NCBI GenBank assembly: GCA_014728565.1
Contig: WJLK01000004.1
Coordinates: 1-6,788 of the forward strand
Source: Candidatus Pacearchaeota archaeon
GTDB lineage: Archaea > Nanobdellota > Nanobdellia > Pacearchaeales > GW2011-AR1
Direction: 5' to 3'
Length of the DNA stretch: 6,788 nucleotides
Shown here: positions 5,743 through 6,788 of the stretch, in pieces
Position numbering within the stretch: the first letter of the stretch is position 1
How the letters are laid out: the number at the start of each line of letters is the position of its first letter
Translations under genes and position numbers: made by a program
Notes under the pieces: generated by a model
What the model was told of the DNA's origin: nothing
The model's database searches: none
What the model saw: the letters and a program-made list of their open reading frames with translations, nothing else

Positions 5743-6626
5743 CATTTTTTTGATTCCAAGTACCATTTTAATATTGAAGCATTTGTAATCCAGGTGTTTA
5801 AAATATCAAAAGATAATCCAATAATAAGCACTGTAAATATCTGCTTCAATATCTCTGAAAAAGTTTGGGTAATAAACAGGGTAACAGTCAGTGCAAAGAT
5901 AGATGTCAGAGTCATAGTAATTCCTGTTTTAAATGCTTCCCATAATTTTTTGTTTGTGGATTCTCGTCTTTTTAAAAGTCTTGTAGTAAGCATTATATCT
6001 GAGTCAACTGAGTAACCAATTAACATCAGTATAGCTGTTATTCCTGCACTGGATAATTTTATTTCAAGAATATTTACAAAAGCAATAGTCATCATAATAT
6101 CAGCAAAAGCTGATATAACAACTGCAAAACTTGGTGCAAAAGTCCTGAAGATGATAAATACTACTACTGCCATTAAAACAAAAGAGATTATAATGGCTAG
6201 TCTTAACTGTCTGTAGAAGGATTCTCCTAAAGCTGAACCTGTTGATTCAATAGATGAATTTTCACTGTTTAGTTCATAACCTAAGAATTCCTCTAGAAGA
6301 GGTTTTAATTCAGAGGCTTCTCTTGGAGATTCAACAATAATTGCTTTTTGTCTACCACTTCTAAAATCTGATAATTCTTTTAAATTAAAATCTGATAATC
6401 TTGAAGATAAAAAATTCCTCAAGTTTTCTAAGTCAATTCTCTGTTCTGAAAAAACAGTTATAGAGGTTCCTCCAGTAAGAGTTATGTCTTTTTGAATAAA
6501 ATCTCCTGTGTTGTAATAGGAATATCCTAGCTGTAATAATGAAAGGATGAGGATTATGGCTGGAATAAAAAGTAAAAATTTATAGTATTTATTATAAAAT
6601 TCTTTTAATTTGTTTAATTTAGGCAT
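5742..6626 (-). CDS. secF: Protein-export membrane protein SecF, archaeal type
   Basis: A complete 294-residue SecF, the partner of SecD in the membrane complex that supports late steps of Sec translocation. TM1 is at about 17-36. LTGGTSITVF (50-59) is the conserved motif at the start of the extracytoplasmic domain, which runs to about 138. Five TM segments follow at about 142-160, 164-188, 192-214, 236-254 and 262-283. GYSVDSDIML (204-213) is the archaeal form of the SecF TM4 motif. The ATG at 6626 is the only candidate: the frame upstream closes at TAA with no other start codon. No Shine-Dalgarno sequence precedes it, so it may be leaderless or translated by read-through from the gene 39 bases upstream. 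After R221 the protein contains no arginine, so the Arg important in bacterial SecF (E. coli R247) has no direct counterpart. The secF-secD order is, to my knowledge, typical of archaea and opposite to bacteria. Confidence 0.95.
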   Translation of the reverse strand: MPKLNKLKEFYNKYYKFLLFIPAIILILSLLQLGYSYYNTGDFIQKDITLTGGTSITVFSEQRIDLENLRNFLSSRLSDFNLKELSDFRSGRQKAIIVESPREASELKPLLEEFLGYELNSENSSIESTGSALGESFYRQLRLAIIISFVLMAVVVFIIFRTFAPSFAVVISAFADIMMTIAFVNILEIKLSSAGITAILMLIGYSVDSDIMLTTRLLKRRESTNKKLWEAFKTGITMTLTSIFALTVTLFITQTFSEILKQIFTVLIIGLSFDILNTWITNASILKWYLESKK

Positions 6627-6665
6627 TTTTGATTCACACTCATAGAAATAAACTTATTCAGTGAT

Positions 6666-6788
6666 TTAAAAAGGTTTAGATTTCTTCCACATCTCTAAAA
6701 ATTGTTTCCTCAAAAGAGCTATGAGGGGCTTGGAATTTGTCCAGACAGTTATATATTCCTTGCTGTCTTTAATCTCTGGTCTGCCAAA
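6666..6788 (-). CDS. C-terminal end of an unidentified protein, possibly a TrmB-like regulator (5'-truncated by window edge)
   Basis: The minus strand is open from the window edge to a TAA at 6666-6668, giving 40 residues that begin FGRPEIKDSKEYITVWTNSK. The end, PLIALLRKQFLEMWKKSKPF, has the pattern of an amphipathic helix followed by F-x-x-x-W-K-K, common at the C-terminus of archaeal TrmB-family sugar-responsive regulators, in which a short strand (YITVWTNSK) precedes that helix. The DNA-binding domain would be outside the window, so the family call is tentative. The frame is probably real: it shares strand with secF and stops 39 bases before it, so the two may be co-transcribed. Confidence 0.45.
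   Translation of the reverse strand, partial: FGRPEIKDSKEYITVWTNSKPLIALLRKQFLEMWKKSKPF

Noticed and set aside
5513..6015. Two plus-strand ORFs (5513-5788 and 5794-6015)
   Set aside because: Both are antisense to secD and secF, which are strongly conserved on the other strand. The first also crosses the secF-secD spacer and shows no family resemblance.
6646..6653. GTTTATTT on the minus strand as a TATA box for a leaderless secF transcript
   Set aside because: The spacing to the ATG would fit, but the match is poor in an A/T-rich spacer, and secF may be read from the gene 39 bases upstream. An ATATATAA at 6749-6756 inside that gene is equally uncertain.
1..6788. CRISPR arrays, insertion sequences, tRNA or rRNA genes
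   Set aside because: No spaced direct repeats, transposase motifs, terminal repeats or cloverleaf-like segments were seen. Nearly all bases are accounted for by protein-coding genes.

Overview
The window is AT-rich and gene-dense, with no intergenic gap longer than about 110 bases. It looks archaeal. SecF and SecD are separate proteins encoded in the order secF-secD, SecD carries the archaeal-type GTGVD membrane motif, a BRE/TATA-like promoter precedes one operon, and one gene has an AGGTAAT ribosome binding site that fits an archaeal 16S tail. Short genes, tight overlaps and low GC would suit a DPANN-type genome, but that is inference, and no rRNA or other lineage marker is present.

From left to right: (1) bases 1-637 on the plus strand encode the C-terminal part of an asparagine-synthase-family amidotransferase whose N-terminus lies outside the window. 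(2) It converges on a minus-strand operon at 634-3359, read as wbpB-like oxidoreductase, then wbpD-like acetyltransferase, then wbpE-like aminotransferase. This is the core of the pathway that adds a 3-acetamido group to a UDP-N-acetylhexosaminuronic acid (UDP-GlcNAc3NAcA type). The convergent genes share a TTAA that gives both of them their stop codon, inside an 18-bp perfect palindrome. (3) Bases 3360-3468 are a short intergenic region with a TATA-like promoter for the sugar operon. (4) A second minus-strand operon at 3469-6626 reads secF, secD, a small DUF2061 membrane protein and a PAP2-family lipid phosphatase. (5) At the right edge, 6666-6788, is the last 40 codons of another minus-strand gene, possibly a TrmB-like regulator.

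The sugar genes would make an activated di-N-acetylated uronic acid for surface glycans or N-glycoproteins. The amidotransferase may amidate such a uronic acid rather than make free asparagine. The second operon concerns protein translocation across the membrane, and its PAP2 protein could recycle a polyprenyl-phosphate carrier. A link between secretion and glycosylation is plausible, but it rests on proximity alone.

The most unusual non-coding feature is the 59-base secF-secD spacer. It has a strong Shine-Dalgarno sequence, a possible 10-codon ORF and two interleaved 7-bp inverted repeats. I found no CRISPR array, mobile element, tRNA or rRNA, and no convincing wholly new system; most genes belong to recognisable families.
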